DNA of 11,024 nt, taken from Baffinella frigidus (Eukaryota; Cryptophyceae; Cryptomonadales; Baffinellaceae). Positions 9,801 to 11,024 of this stretch are shown piece by piece (positions within the stretch are counted from its first letter, which is position 1; the number at the start of each line of letters is the position of its first letter). Location of the stretch: the NCBI GenBank assembly GCA_026770585.1, contig MU646322.1, positions 865,171 to 876,194 of the forward strand, in the 5' to 3' direction. The position numbers and the translations under genes were made by a program. The notes below the pieces were generated by a model. That model ran no database searches. It saw only the letters and a program-made list of their open reading frames with translations, and was not told the DNA's origin.

Positions 9801-10003
9801 CGGGTTGACCCGACTATTCTCAAGTTGACACGCTGGGCTCGTGGTACGTCAACTTTGGCGCGGAAAAGAGCCCGAGACAGAGCTAGCGGATGCACCTGGC
9901 GTGCCCGGCGGTGCGCGAGGGGCGTCTTGGCACCCCCGATCATCAGCAGCCGCTTCCCTTTCAGCCCCTCCCGCATCGACGGGAATGGAGGCATGTCCAG
10001 CAA
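482..10003 (-). CDS. Multi-exon ATP-grasp ligase gene (carnosine-synthase-like), partial at both ends
   Basis: Eleven minus-strand exons join into 891 nt (297 codons) without a stop or phase conflict: 9896-10003, 8865-8963, 8254-8343, 6949-7028, 6459-6528, 5358-5438, 4729-4791, 3292-3378, 2610-2656, 1444-1501, 482-589. All introns are GT-AG: nine of the eleven exons end in AG before GT, and acceptors are mostly CAG. Domain order: Rossmann-like N-terminal domain (residues 1 to about 125), the SKFMVREAM lysine helix, AFIKPVYG with the ATP-binding lysine, the MILESLMTGSEL hinge strand, a DGEVVFHSL strand, then GVVHLELFYDP with the metal-binding Glu. This is the ATP-grasp_4 layout. Such enzymes ligate a carboxylate to an amine via an acylphosphate; the substrate cannot be read here, and carnosine synthase is only the nearest family I recall. 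The terminal N-x-R motif and further C-terminus should lie left of base 482. No signal peptide is visible. Family call firm, substrate unknown. Confidence 0.85.
625..716 (+). repeat. (TGTA)n/(GT)n microsatellite
   Basis: About 15 TGTA/TGCA tetramers are followed by an uninterrupted GT run. It separates exon 11 from its first 5' copy, and the sense strand reads (AC)n(ATAC)n. Confidence 0.95.
731..805 (-). pseudogene. Exon 11 5' copy b
   Basis: It matches exon 11 from its acceptor (TGCAG) through the GLTHGVVHL codons, with Gly for Asp in the AAD motif, and then runs into the GT microsatellite. There is no donor. The flank at 817-834 repeats the intron sequence beside exon 11 (gttagcgacaa). Confidence 0.85.
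960..1008 (-). pseudogene. Exon 11 5' copy c
   Basis: It encodes AEEGVVELAADTLSAIG only. An AG is kept at the acceptor (GCGAG), and the 3' half and donor are missing. Confidence 0.8.
1053..1084 (-). repeat. Short heptamer array in reversed orientation
   Basis: The plus strand reads accctgaaccctaaatcctg, i.e. CCCTAAA on plus. This is opposite to most arrays here. Confidence 0.7.
1089..1137 (-). pseudogene. Exon 11 5' copy d
   Basis: A more diverged copy: the EGGVELAADALSAIG region, with acceptor TCGAG and no donor. It abuts the right arm of the inverted repeat. Confidence 0.7.
1138..1247. repeat. Right arm of the ~110-bp inverted repeat
   Basis: Reverse complement of 269-377. The arms are 760 bp apart. 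Confidence 0.85.
1279..1381 (+). repeat. Poly-G run and GA-rich microsatellite
   Basis: A run of about 12 G is followed by (GATA)/(GA)/(GC) purine-rich sequence. The sense strand of the gene is pyrimidine-rich here, upstream of the exon 11 copies. No coding signal. Confidence 0.85.
1444..1501 (-). CDS. Exon 10 of the ATP-grasp ligase
   Basis: One base plus 19 codons, SEYSPERDAISFPAQLSPE. The FPAQLSPE end corresponds to the 'fPs.lppe' turn that precedes the C-lobe helix in this family. Acceptor CGCAG, donor GAG followed by GTCGCA, phase 2 to 0, fitting exons 9 and 11. A 5' copy is at 1741-1767. Intron 10 is 854 nt. Confidence 0.8.
1502..1740. other. Intron 9, unique AT-richer segment
   Basis: Apart from a short GAAGAAGAT run near 1703-1725 I see no repeat, RNA gene or coding motif. 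Open frames here are short and do not resemble known families. Confidence 0.5.
1741..1767 (-). pseudogene. Exon 10 5' copy
   Basis: The first 27 nt of exon 10 with five substitutions, keeping acceptor TGCAG. The rest of the exon and its donor are absent. Confidence 0.7.
1820..1851 (+). repeat. CT-rich microsatellite
   Basis: A (CT)n/(CCCT)n tract. It is followed by about 120 nt without recognisable features. Confidence 0.7.
1976..2014 (+). repeat. TTTAGGG/TTCAGGG array
   Basis: Five to six telomere-type heptamers with G-rich sequence on the plus strand. Confidence 0.9.
2015..2300. repeat. Two diverged ~135-bp tandem units, each with a palindrome
   Basis: The units (about 2015-2152 and 2153-2300) share, in order, gtcacgg, gtccatct.aacgatt, a Cys-less AT stretch, a palindrome and taagtggc/caagtggc. 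The palindromes are ctcccggaaatccgggag (near 2105) and its counterpart tctcccgaatatccggggga (near 2243). I do not recognise the family. The next 100 nt, to 2400, are unique. Confidence 0.65.
2401..2607 (+). repeat. Telomere-like heptamer array between introns' unique DNA and exon 9
   Basis: Mixed TTTCGGG, TTTGGGG, TTTCATG and TTTAGGG units, ending in about seven consecutive perfect TTTAGGG copies (near 2556-2606) right at the exon 9 donor. Confidence 0.95.
2610..2656 (-). CDS. Exon 9: short beta-strand exon of the ATP-grasp domain
   Basis: A 47-nt microexon: 15 codons plus two bases, LEMALLDGEVVFHSL. It fits directly after exon 8 as the 'vdvvlsdGevv' strand. Acceptor GGGCAG, donor TTGAG followed by GTCAAC, phase 0 to 2, matched by the single leading base of exon 10. 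It sits alone between heptamer arrays and is the only exon with no visible extra copy. Confidence 0.85.
2662..3000 (+). repeat. Telomere-like heptamer array, acceptor side of exon 9
   Basis: TTTGGGG, TTTAGGG, TTCAGGG and TTTAGTG variants fill the 340 nt upstream (in sense) of exon 9. Near 2895-2990 short repeats of 'ggttcaggtgtttc.tcaatcaagttt' interrupt them. Confidence 0.9.
3009..3090 (-). pseudogene. Exon 8 3' copy (downstream, decayed)
   Basis: It keeps the GTDMILESLMTGSELQ codons and a GT donor (CAG then GTGAGC). A one-base insertion shifts the frame, and the acceptor end is replaced after the SQHH region. Confidence 0.85.
3101..3237. mobile_element. MITE-like element with 28-bp terminal inverted repeats
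   Basis: The ends 3101-3128 and 3210-3237 are inverted repeats (23 of 28 matching; the outer 14 differ at one base). It has an inner 'caagttgacacgctggg' duplication and no coding capacity. The left 27 nt from 3102 recur exactly at 9811-9837. No clear target duplication is visible. Confidence 0.6.
3292..3378 (-). CDS. Exon 8: ATP-grasp hinge and glutamate strand
   Basis: The exon has 29 codons containing SQHHPIYHHGTDMILESLM and TGSELQ. DMILESLMTGSEL corresponds to the 'fllEeyldGpE' segment that lines the adenine pocket. Acceptor GTCCAG, donor CAG followed by GTGTTG, phase 0 to 0. A decayed 3' copy lies downstream (3009-3090) and a 5' copy upstream (3780-3819). Intron 8 is 635 nt. Confidence 0.88.
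3400..3556 (+). repeat. (GTTA)n / (GTGA)n microsatellite
   Basis: About 35 tetranucleotide units: GTAG, then GTGA, then GTTA. Its two flanks carry a repeated gcgcgcacggt..gtagttag (near 3396 and 3602). Confidence 0.95.
3623..3756 (+). repeat. ~20-bp minisatellite (aagttgaccactttcctg)
   Basis: Six to seven degenerate tandem units of about 19-20 nt, AAGTTGA(C/T)CACTTT(C/T)CTGT. It shares the AAGTTGAC core with the MITE-like family at 3101-3237. Confidence 0.85.
3780..3819 (-). pseudogene. Exon 8 5' copy (upstream)
   Basis: It encodes AQIDSQHHPIYHHG with the intact acceptor GTCCAG and then stops. The adjoining heptamers start with the same gacggtttcggg as beside exon 8. Confidence 0.85.
3826..3994 (+). 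repeat. Telomere-like heptamer array
   Basis: TTTAGTG, TTCAGGG and TTTAGGG variants. Long open frames through it are only translations of the heptamer. Confidence 0.9.
3995..4728 (-). repeat. Array of eight exon 7 3'-end fragments in TTTCGGG repeats
   Basis: Fragments of 27 nt start at 3995, 4053, 4146, 4236, 4322, 4443, 4529 and 4615, and exon 7 itself follows at 4729. Each encodes about LEETYDLFQ on the minus strand and is separated by TTTCGGG/ATTTCGG heptamers. Starts are 58, 93, 90, 86, 121, 86, 86 and 114 nt apart. The units holding the 4529 and 4615 fragments are almost identical over 86 nt, so they are recent. Five fragments keep CAG before GTCC; 4236 has GC, and 3995 and 4053 have lost the GT. 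Confidence 0.92.
4729..4791 (-). CDS. Exon 7 of the ATP-grasp ligase
   Basis: The exon has 21 codons, including FAARVEDMQELEETYALFQ. Joined to exon 6 it reads PVYGVQ then ATFAARVED, as in family members where the lysine strand is followed by a second strand and a helix. Acceptor ATGCAG, donor CAG followed by GTCCTA, phase 0 to 0. Eight downstream 3'-end fragments (3995-4641) and one upstream 5' fragment (5053-5095) surround it. Intron 7 is 1350 nt. Confidence 0.85.
4800..4885. repeat. AT-rich low-complexity tract on the acceptor side of exon 7
   Basis: TTTTTATT repeats. In sense this is an A-rich tract (aaaaaataaaaa) just upstream of exon 7. Confidence 0.75.
5053..5095 (-). pseudogene. Exon 7 5' copy (upstream)
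   Basis: It begins with acceptor ATGCAG and encodes AT(I)AARVE. An extra base after the VE codons then breaks the frame, and there is no donor. Confidence 0.8.
5100..5352 (+). repeat. Heptamer array with an (GGTTCAT)n block
   Basis: TTTAGGG units, then about eight perfect GTTCATG units (near 5156-5214), then TTTCAGG/TTCAGGG units reaching the exon 6 donor. A shorter TTTAGGG run is at 4943-4974. Confidence 0.95.
5358..5438 (-). CDS. Exon 6: ATP-binding lysine strand of the ATP-grasp N-lobe
   Basis: The exon has 27 codons containing SGKGDIAQ and AAATVGFPAFIKPVYG. The lysine in AFIKP is the conserved nucleotide-binding residue of the ATP-grasp fold. Acceptor GTGCAG precedes ATTTCG, donor CAG is followed by GTCCTG, phase 0 to 0. 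The open frame continues upstream past the acceptor, but only the CAG at 5439-5441 keeps phase with exon 5. Two 5' copies lie upstream. Intron 6 is 566 nt. Confidence 0.9.
5439..5608. other. Intron 5, unique segment beside exon 6
   Basis: No repeats or RNA genes seen. It contains the open extension of the exon 6 frame (to about 5513), which would be read only if the acceptor lay further upstream. Confidence 0.5.
5609..5661 (-). pseudogene. Exon 6 5' copy b
   Basis: It encodes SGKGDIAQAAATVGFPA. The acceptor CAG is mutated to ATG, so this copy has lost its splice site as well as its donor. Confidence 0.85.
5786..5837 (-). pseudogene. Exon 6 5' copy c
   Basis: It encodes ISSKGDVAQAAATLAFP with acceptor GACAG kept and the 3' half absent. 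It is more diverged than copy b. The 5838-5950 stretch beyond shows nothing recognisable. Confidence 0.8.
5945..6110 (+). repeat. Intron segment duplicated at 6335-6458 (part of exon 5 unit duplication)
   Basis: The cgccggcgtaaaccgcgc..gagccg..cgctcccgc stretch, A-rich middle, TTTCGGG units and gggcaccttggcat all recur in the same order at about 6331-6470. A unit of about 350-390 nt containing exon 5 was therefore duplicated in tandem. Confidence 0.8.
6111..6177 (-). CDS. Exon 5a: complete alternative copy of exon 5
   Basis: One base plus 22 codons, nearly identical to exon 5c. It lacks one codon at the 5' edge and has Val for Met in the REA(M/V)RKAK helix. It has its own acceptor (CCACCAG) and the same donor (AAG then GTGCCC). 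Its phases (2 to 0) match exon 5c, so it can substitute for exon 5c but not follow it. Upstream on its sense strand is an (AATAATA) microsatellite. It may be an alternative or an unused duplicate. Confidence 0.75.
6180..6222 (+). repeat. (TTTATTA)n microsatellite at the exon 5a acceptor
   Basis: Six TTATTAT-type units just upstream, in sense, of exon 5a. Confidence 0.9.
6268..6327 (-). pseudogene. Exon 5b: 3' copy with donor, no acceptor
   Basis: It keeps the FMVRGAMRKAKLPVPKYAK region and a GT donor (AAG then GTAATT). The 5' edge is lost at the junction with duplicated intron sequence. Confidence 0.8.
6459..6528 (-). CDS. Exon 5c: ATP-grasp N-lobe lysine helix, complete copy 1
   Basis: One base plus 23 codons, including FMVREAMRKAKLPVPKYAK. 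The SK..MRE lysine and the 'aglPvPkya' turn mark the entry to the ATP-grasp N-lobe. Acceptor AAAG, donor AAG followed by GTGCCC, phase 2 to 0. A second complete copy, exon 5a at 6111-6177, could replace it. Using both in one transcript would break the frame. Confidence 0.85.
6540..6650 (+). repeat. Telomere-like heptamer array
   Basis: TTTAGGG/TTCAGGG units between exon 5c and its 5' copy. Confidence 0.9.
6654..6704 (-). pseudogene. Exon 5d: 5' copy with acceptor, no donor
   Basis: It encodes CRSKFMVREAMRKAKL after acceptor AGCAG and is cut before the PVPKYAK part. Confidence 0.85.
6712..6946 (+). repeat. Telomere-like heptamer array incl. (GGTTTTC)n
   Basis: TTTAGGG units, then five GGTTTTC units (near 6815-6850), then TTTCGGG units up to the exon 4 donor. 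Confidence 0.9.
6949..7028 (-). CDS. Exon 4 of the ATP-grasp ligase (V-E-D motif, LPGS loop)
   Basis: The exon has 26 codons plus two bases and contains EDHGPLTSLISEALSLPGS. It aligns by eye with the 'wEDcvplaa.vaealgLpGnp' segment of carnosine-synthase-like ATP-grasp proteins. Acceptor CCCAG, donor AAC followed by GTAACC, ending in phase 2, which matches the single leading base of either exon 5. Several 5' copies follow at higher coordinates (7138-7195, 7390-7448, 7631-7648). Intron 4 is 420 nt to exon 5c. Confidence 0.85.
7037..7099 (+). repeat. Dispersed repeat 'gggagagacctttgttaagagtg', copy 1
   Basis: A segment of about 60 nt beside the exon 4 acceptor. It recurs at 7557-7617 and, diverged, at 7777-7833. 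Its core also forms the inverted repeat at 7931-8005. Each larger copy follows an exon 4 acceptor remnant. Confidence 0.85.
7138..7195 (-). pseudogene. Exon 4 5' copy b
   Basis: It encodes VEDHGSLTSLISEALSLSL, acceptor CGCAG, no donor. Confidence 0.85.
7196..7385 (+). repeat. Duplicated intron block with 'gtatatttgttaaat' repeats
   Basis: Four units of about 18-25 nt, (ccgtata.ttgttaaat), are followed by a gtgtaaagccact..gaggcacactttg stretch. That stretch recurs at about 7470-7548, so exon 4 copy plus intron was duplicated with a period of about 250 nt. Confidence 0.8.
7390..7448 (-). pseudogene. Exon 4 5' copy c
   Basis: It encodes VEDHGPLTSLISEALSLPG, acceptor CGCAG, then a break at ggatccc. 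No donor. Confidence 0.85.
7557..7617 (+). repeat. Dispersed repeat 'gggagagacctttgttaagagtg', copy 2
   Basis: About 90% like copy 1, including the accgg.atccaactaattt tail. Confidence 0.85.
7631..7648 (-). pseudogene. Exon 4 5' copy d (18-nt remnant)
   Basis: It encodes only VEDHGP behind acceptor CCAG. A still shorter acceptor-like remnant is at 7755-7762. Confidence 0.6.
7649..7750 (+). repeat. TTTAGGG/TTCAGGG array
   Basis: About 14 near-perfect heptamers within intron 3. Confidence 0.95.
7863..7906. repeat. Hairpin: 16-bp stem 'aaccgtagcaccctac'
   Basis: 7863-7878 pairs with 7891-7906 at 15 of 16 positions. The ccgtagggtgctacgg motif recurs at 7952-7967 and, shortened, at 8010-8024. 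Confidence 0.8.
7931..8005. repeat. Perfect 23-bp inverted repeat with 29-nt spacer
   Basis: 7931-7953 and 7983-8005 are exact reverse complements. Both arms are the core of the dispersed repeat at 7037-7099. It may be a folded, MITE-like derivative. Confidence 0.9.
8037..8250 (+). repeat. Duplicated 'aatcaaaccagcgtg.ttgat.tcctggga' with AAATCAAA repeats
   Basis: The motif occurs near 8045 and near 8219, the second directly beside the exon 3 donor. Between them are several caaatcaaaa units. Intron 3. Confidence 0.75.
8254..8343 (-). CDS. Exon 3 of the ATP-grasp ligase
   Basis: The exon has 30 codons containing AVADAAGVLAKIRNHMEVSK and YDGVFTL. The last stretch matches the 'fDGV' strand that precedes a W/V-E-D motif in ATP-grasp_4 proteins. 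Acceptor GGCAG, donor CTG followed by GTACAT, phase 0 to 0. This is one of two donors not preceded by AG. A 5' copy lies at 8568-8626. Intron 3 is 1225 nt. Confidence 0.85.
8480..8524. repeat. Perfect 15-bp hairpin containing CACGTG in intron 2
   Basis: 8480-8494 (gttggtcacgtggct) and 8510-8524 are exact reverse complements around a 15-nt loop. Weaker pairing extends outward (attgt.tagg at 8458 with cctacaat at 8537), giving a MITE-like outline of about 90 nt. Confidence 0.8.
8568..8626 (-). pseudogene. Exon 3 5' copy b
   Basis: It encodes AVADAAGVLAKIKNHMEIS behind acceptor GGCAG and is broken before KEVYDGVF, with no donor. The intron flank to about 8684 is duplicated too, offset 283-284 nt from exon 3. 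Confidence 0.9.
8683..8735 (+). repeat. Dispersed repeat 'gcgccaaa.gcaattaattaa..ctttt', copy 1
   Basis: About 50 nt, ending in gtggagatgaaattg. It recurs inverted at 9432-9484 and direct at 9547-9597. Confidence 0.8.
8762..8845 (+). repeat. TTTCGGG/TTTCATG array
   Basis: Heptamer variants adjoining the exon 2 donor. Confidence 0.9.
8865..8963 (-). CDS. Exon 2: continuation of the Rossmann-like domain
   Basis: The exon has 33 codons including VSLTLVDDASMVSHARSVG and FVAIPQFGQ, a beta strand ending in acidic residues followed by a helix, typical of the second strand of the pre-ATP-grasp domain. Acceptor TCCAG, donor CAG followed by GTAACC, phase 0 to 0. Two 5' copies lie upstream at 9047-9075 and 9136-9167. 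Intron 2 is 521 nt. Confidence 0.87.
8970..9045 (+). repeat. TTTGGGG/TTGAGGT array
   Basis: Heptamer variants between exon 2 and its copy b. Further TTTCGGG runs are at 9088-9132 and 9206-9262. Confidence 0.9.
9047..9075 (-). pseudogene. Exon 2 5' copy b
   Basis: It encodes LEVALTLVDE behind acceptor CGCAG. The remainder and donor are absent. Confidence 0.75.
9136..9167 (-). pseudogene. Exon 2 5' copy c
   Basis: It encodes LGVSLTLVDDA, acceptor CGCAG. It is closer to exon 2 than copy b. Confidence 0.8.
9292..9395 (+). mobile_element. Degenerate member of the AAGTTGAC MITE-like family
   Basis: It contains taagttgacatgatgtggg, caactttggcgcgaaaaaga and a cgaatagacc end. These match the order of motifs in 3101-3237 and 9811-9888. 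Confidence 0.55.
9432..9484 (-). repeat. Dispersed repeat 'gcgccaaa.gcaatt', inverted copy 2
   Basis: On minus it reads gcgccaaacgcaattgatta then cttttgcggagatgaaag. With copy 3 at 9547-9597 it forms an inverted pair spaced about 60 nt. Confidence 0.8.
9547..9597 (+). repeat. Dispersed repeat 'gcaattaattaa', copy 3
   Basis: It reads caaaggcaattaattaaaac then gtttgcggagatgaactta. Confidence 0.8.
9659..9722 (+). mobile_element. Partial member of the AAGTTGAC MITE-like family
   Basis: gactattcttaagttgacag begins the copy and cgtcaactttgg ends the recognisable part. It lies just downstream, in sense, of exon 1 copy b. Confidence 0.6.
9728..9801 (-). pseudogene. Exon 1 3' copy b (downstream)
   Basis: It encodes GLKGKRLLMIGGAKTPLAHR and RARQ, with a CAG then GTTCCC donor kept. 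The first third of the exon and the acceptor are missing. Confidence 0.9.
9811..9888 (+). mobile_element. Member of the AAGTTGAC MITE-like family beside exon 1
   Basis: The first 27 nt equal 3102-3128 exactly. It continues with gtcaactttggcgcggaaaa and runs to the exon 1 donor. Confidence 0.65.
9896..10003 (-). CDS. Exon 1 in this window: N-terminal Rossmann-like start of the ATP-grasp ligase
   Basis: The exon encodes 36 codons containing MPPFPSMREG and GKRLLMIGGAKTPLAHR. The second stretch is the first beta strand and glycine turn of the pre-ATP-grasp domain. Acceptor CACAG precedes TTG, donor CAG is followed by GTGCAT, and the exon is phase 0 at both ends. An in-frame ATG lies at the fourth codon (9992-9994) and another six codons later, so translation could begin here. 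The acceptor-like 5' edge, kept in two upstream partial copies, instead suggests an upstream exon. Intron 1 is 932 nt. Confidence 0.85.
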
Positions 10004-10024
10004 CTGTGTTTGTCTCGGGTTGAG

Positions 10025-10147
10025 AGGCATAGACGTTTGGATCGCTCGTCTCTAGGCTTGAGAGTAATAACGAAGAAGATAATGTATAATCTTTAGTTTA
10101 TGTGGTAAGATGCATAGACGTTTGGACTGCTCGTCTCTAGGCTTGAG
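10025..10147 (+). repeat. Tandem 'catagacgtttgga.cgctcgtctctaggcttgag' units
   Basis: Units start at 10028 and 10112, and a third, diverged, at about 10314. They form the intron or upstream flank of exon 1 and its 5' copies, duplicated along with them. Confidence 0.85.
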
Positions 10148-10169
10148 TGTCATCTGTAGACTTCGGGTA

Positions 10170-10237
10170 ATAAAAAAGAAGAAGAAGCAGAAGAAGCAGA
10201 AGAAGAAGAAGAAGAAGCAGAAGAAGAAAAAGAAGAC
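10170..10237 (+). repeat. (GAA)n/(GCAGAA)n microsatellite
   Basis: An A/G tract of about 65 nt. A related tract is at 10374-10417. In sense both are (TTC)n, pyrimidine-rich. Confidence 0.95.
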
Positions 10238-10246
10238 GAGCTTCTC

Positions 10247-10291
10247 CCGAAGCCCCTCCCGCATCGACAGGAATGGCGGCATGTCCAGCAA
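10247..10291 (-). pseudogene. Exon 1 5' copy c (upstream)
   Basis: It encodes LLDMPPFLSMREGL after acceptor CACAG and then diverges into the (TTC)n tract. Confidence 0.85.
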
Positions 10292-10427
10292 CTGTGGGTG
10301 GCTCGTGTTAACACGCATATACGTTCGGATCGCTCGCCTTTAGGCTTGATAGTTATCTCTAGACTTGAAATTAATAAAGAAGAAGCAGAAAAAGATGCAG
10401 AAAAAGAAGAAGACGAGCGTCCCCCGA

Positions 10428-10470
10428 ATGCCCTCCCGCATCGACGGGAATGGCGGCATGTCCAGTAGCT
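10428..10470 (-). pseudogene. Exon 1 5' copy d (upstream)
   Basis: It encodes LLDMPPFPSMREGIRG after CATAG and likewise runs into a (TTC)n tract, so copies c and d share one breakpoint. Confidence 0.85.
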
Positions 10471-10472
10471 AT

Positions 10473-10664
10473 GTTCGGGGTTTGGGGTTCGGGGTTTGGG
10501 GTTCAGGGGTTCAGAGGTTCAAAGGTTTAGGGTTTAGGGTTTAGGGTTCAGGGTTAAGGGCTTAGGGTTTAGGGTTTAGGGTTTGGGGTGTAGTGTTGAG
10601 TGTTGAGTGTTCAGTGTTCAGCGTTTAGTGTTTAGTGTTTAGTGTTTAGTGTTTAGTGTTCATG
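10473..10664 (+). repeat. Telomere-like heptamer array
   Basis: TTTGGGG, TTTAGGG, TTGAGTG and TTTAGTG units. The last exactly known exon copy ends at 10470. Confidence 0.95.
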
Positions 10665-10745
10665 GGCGGTGTAGTTGTCGGTTGTTGTCGAGTGCGTGGG
10701 GCCACACCATGATGGCCAGCACGCAGCGTAGCGTTGCGCGGTTCA
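10665..10745. other. Unique GC-rich island, possible upstream exon (weak)
   Basis: About 80 nt without repeats between two heptamer arrays, a setting like that of exon 9. Minus-strand frames are open, but I recognise no family motif and see no convincing GT donor at its left edge. Confidence 0.2.
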
Positions 10746-10822
10746 GAAACCCTAAACCCTAAACCCTAAACCCTGAACCCGAAACCCTGAACCCTGAACC
10801 CCAAACCCTAAACCCGGGTTTC
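10746..10822 (-). repeat. Heptamer array in reversed orientation (CCCTAAA on plus)
   Basis: About ten CCCTAAA/CCCTGAA units. At 10806-10822 the array flips through aaacccgggtttctgaaccc, an inverted junction. The 10823-10980 stretch beyond shows no recognisable feature. Confidence 0.9.
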
Positions 10823-10980
10823 TGAACCCGGAACATGAACTGCTGAAGAGCATGAACCCCTCACGTGGTGGAAAGGAACGGGGTGATTCGCAAACACGGA
10901 CAAAGCCAAAACAAAGCCTGTGTACACAGCCTTTTTTGCACTCAACCACAGACACCGCCGAGAGTGGGAGACGCAAGGTG

Positions 10981-11024
10981 AGAGGCGGAGAGAGGGAGAG
11001 GGAGAGGGAGAGGGAGAGGGAGAG
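10981..11024 (+). repeat. (GGGAGA)n microsatellite at window end
   Basis: Perfect hexamer repeats run off the right edge. Confidence 0.95.

Noticed and set aside
10052-10343. Poly-Lys / poly-Phe open frames
   Set aside because: They are produced by the (GAA)n tract. The MPPF part of the minus frame is an exon 1 copy, not an independent gene.
10752-10976. Minus-strand 74-codon frame with a hydrophobic start
   Set aside because: Its C-terminal half is heptamer translation and the rest resembles no family I know. There is not enough support to call a first exon or signal peptide.

Overview
The window looks like nuclear DNA of a large-genome microbial eukaryote, most likely an alga. It has no bacterial-style gene packing. 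Degenerate heptamers of the plant/algal telomere type (TTTAGGG, with TTTCGGG, TTCAGGG and TTTGGGG variants) fill much of it, and coding information sits in short GC-rich islands on the minus strand bounded by GT...AG. I cannot name the species. A TTTAGGG-type green alga or a dinoflagellate-like protist both fit; the all-GT donors argue mildly against a dinoflagellate.

The only real gene I can support is one minus-strand, multi-exon gene for an ATP-grasp ligase, closest in my recollection to carnosine-synthase-like / ATP-grasp_4 proteins. Eleven exons run from right (N-terminal side) to left (C-terminal side): 9896-10003, 8865-8963, 8254-8343, 6949-7028, 6459-6528 (or its alternative 6111-6177), 5358-5438, 4729-4791, 3292-3378, 2610-2656, 1444-1501 and 482-589. 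Their lengths and phases fit without a gap: 891 nt, 297 codons, no stop, a GT donor at every 5' end and an AG acceptor at every 3' end. The protein reads from an N-terminal Rossmann-like pre-ATP-grasp domain through the ATP-binding lysines to the metal-binding Glu strand. The last part of the ATP-grasp domain lies beyond the left edge, and any further N-terminus lies beyond the right edge.

The striking feature is that every exon except exon 9 has extra, mostly partial copies beside it inside the introns. Copies upstream in transcription order keep the exon's 5' part with its AG acceptor. Copies downstream keep the 3' part with its donor. One intact exon (two for exon 5) sits between them. Exon 7 has eight downstream 3'-end fragments in an array with a period of about 86 bp. 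This pattern is what repeated local tandem duplications with one breakpoint inside an exon would leave, and it fills the pre-mRNA with decoy splice sites. Exon 5 has two complete copies whose phases forbid joint use.

The introns (420-1350 nt) are made of telomere-like heptamers, microsatellites, small inverted-repeat (MITE-like) families and tandem duplications. The heptamers are nearly all oriented so that the sense strand reads CCCTAAA, which contains neither AG nor GT. The right end (about 10,480-11,024) holds heptamer arrays in both orientations and a purine-rich microsatellite, with only a weak candidate for an upstream exon.
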